DNA of 64,000 nucleotides from an uncultured Prevotella sp. GTDB taxonomy: Bacteria > Bacteroidota > Bacteroidia > Bacteroidales > Bacteroidaceae. The position numbers and the translations under genes were made by a program. The stretch lies in the NCBI GenBank assembly GCA_945875635.1, contig CAMCLD010000001.1, positions 1-64,000 of the forward strand, in the 5' to 3' direction. Below the pieces are notes generated by a model. The model saw only the letters and a list, made by a program, of their open reading frames with translations. It did not search any database and was not told where the DNA came from. Shown here in pieces: positions 63,039 to 64,000 of this stretch (position 1 is its first letter; every line of letters starts with the position of its first letter).

Positions 63039-63950
63039 ATGGAAACAGACAAAAAAAAGCGAGTCAATATAGGATATCTATTTCAGAGATATCTGAGACT
63101 GGAGCGTGGTTACTCGCAGAATACGATAGATGCATACATGCGTGACATATCGAAATTGTCGGAATTCCTGCATGGTAATGGAATGGAAGTGCTCGAAGCC
63201 CGTCTTTCTGATTTGGAGTCTTTCTCTGAATGGGTGGCTAAAAGTGGTGTAGGGCAAAGGTCACATGCGAGAATCCTAAGTGGTGTACGCTCACTATACC
63301 ATTTCCTTGTAGTAGATGGTTTCCTTGAGGAAGACCCTTCAGAACTGTTGGAATCACCTTCTCAGCCCCGACATCTGCCGGAGGTGCTTTCCGTGGAAGA
63401 GGTTGACCGATTGATAGATAGTATAGACCTTGACAAATGGGAGGGTCAGCGCAACAGAGCCATTATTGAGGTTCTCTTCTCGTGTGGATTGCGCGTATCG
63501 GAATTAGTGACTCTTAGGATATCGTGTCTTTACAGAGAGGAACGCTATCTGCGTGTTTTGGGCAAGGGAGGCAAAGAACGTCTTGTTCCTATTTCACAGC
63601 GTGCCATAGACGAGATAGACAGCTGGTTCGTCCAACGTGATGCCATGGTGGTGAAACCGGGGGAGGAAGACTTTGTATTTCTTAATCGTCGTGGGTCTCA
63701 CCTTACAAGGACAATGGTTCTTATAATGATAAAGAAATATGCCGCAATGGCTGGTCTCAAGAAGACAATTTCCCCACATACCCTTCGCCATTCCTTTGCT
63801 ACGGTAATGCTCGAGGGAGGTGCAGACCTTAGAGTCATACAGGAAATGCTGGGACATGAGGATATTTCCACCACAGAAATCTATACACACATTGATACCT
63901 CCATGCTTAGAGAGGAGATTTTAAAACATCACCCGAGGAATAAGGCATGA
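63039..63950 (+). CDS. xerD: Site-specific tyrosine recombinase XerD
   Basis: FQRYLRLERGYSQNTIDAYMRDI, FSCGLRVSELVTL, HTLRHSFATVMLEGGADLRVIQEMLGHEDISTTEIYTHID; start moved from 63015 because the promoter overlaps it. Confidence 0.93.
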   Translation: METDKKKRVNIGYLFQRYLRLERGYSQNTIDAYMRDISKLSEFLHGNGMEVLEARLSDLESFSEWVAKSGVGQRSHARILSGVRSLYHFLVVDGFLEEDPSELLESPSQPRHLPEVLSVEEVDRLIDSIDLDKWEGQRNRAIIEVLFSCGLRVSELVTLRISCLYREERYLRVLGKGGKERLVPISQRAIDEIDSWFVQRDAMVVKPGEEDFVFLNRRGSHLTRTMVLIMIKKYAAMAGLKKTISPHTLRHSFATVMLEGGADLRVIQEMLGHEDISTTEIYTHIDTSMLREEILKHHPRNKA

Positions 63951-64000
63951 GACCGGGATGGAAAGCGTGTTTCGGCGAAACGCGATGTGTGTTACGCTGA

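Overview
The window looks like a Bacteroidales chromosome segment, probably Prevotella-like. It is dominated by housekeeping genes: leuS, rdgB, nadA, serA/serC, gyrA, ychF, lgt, mntP, mutS, polA, deoC, dtd, uvrC, apt, mnmG, the succinate dehydrogenase/fumarate reductase operon, uppS-bamA-ompH x3-murI, rbfA, aroQ and xerD. Two probable type IX secretion genes (PorZ-like, PorG-like) are also present. I saw no CRISPR array, tRNA, rRNA, transposase, prophage or defence island. The most interesting signals are non-coding. (1) About 320 bp of AT-rich DNA upstream of nadA holds six DnaA-box-like 9-mers and coincides with an apparent flip in G/C strand skew, so it is a candidate oriC. A parS-like 16-mer lies about 28 kb away, next to uvrC/apt/mnmG. 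(2) Three separate intergenic loci carry 12-nt boxes, mostly self-complementary, repeated at a 22-23 nt period. (3) A dispersed MITE-like intergenic repeat family is built around an inverted repeat of the form ACAAGTTGACAAGTCAACAAGT. (4) There is a candidate ~175-nt structured ncRNA with an intrinsic terminator at about 51.88-52.06 kb. (5) A long inverted repeat joins the stop codons of two convergent genes. All calls come from reading the sequence; no database search or folding was run.
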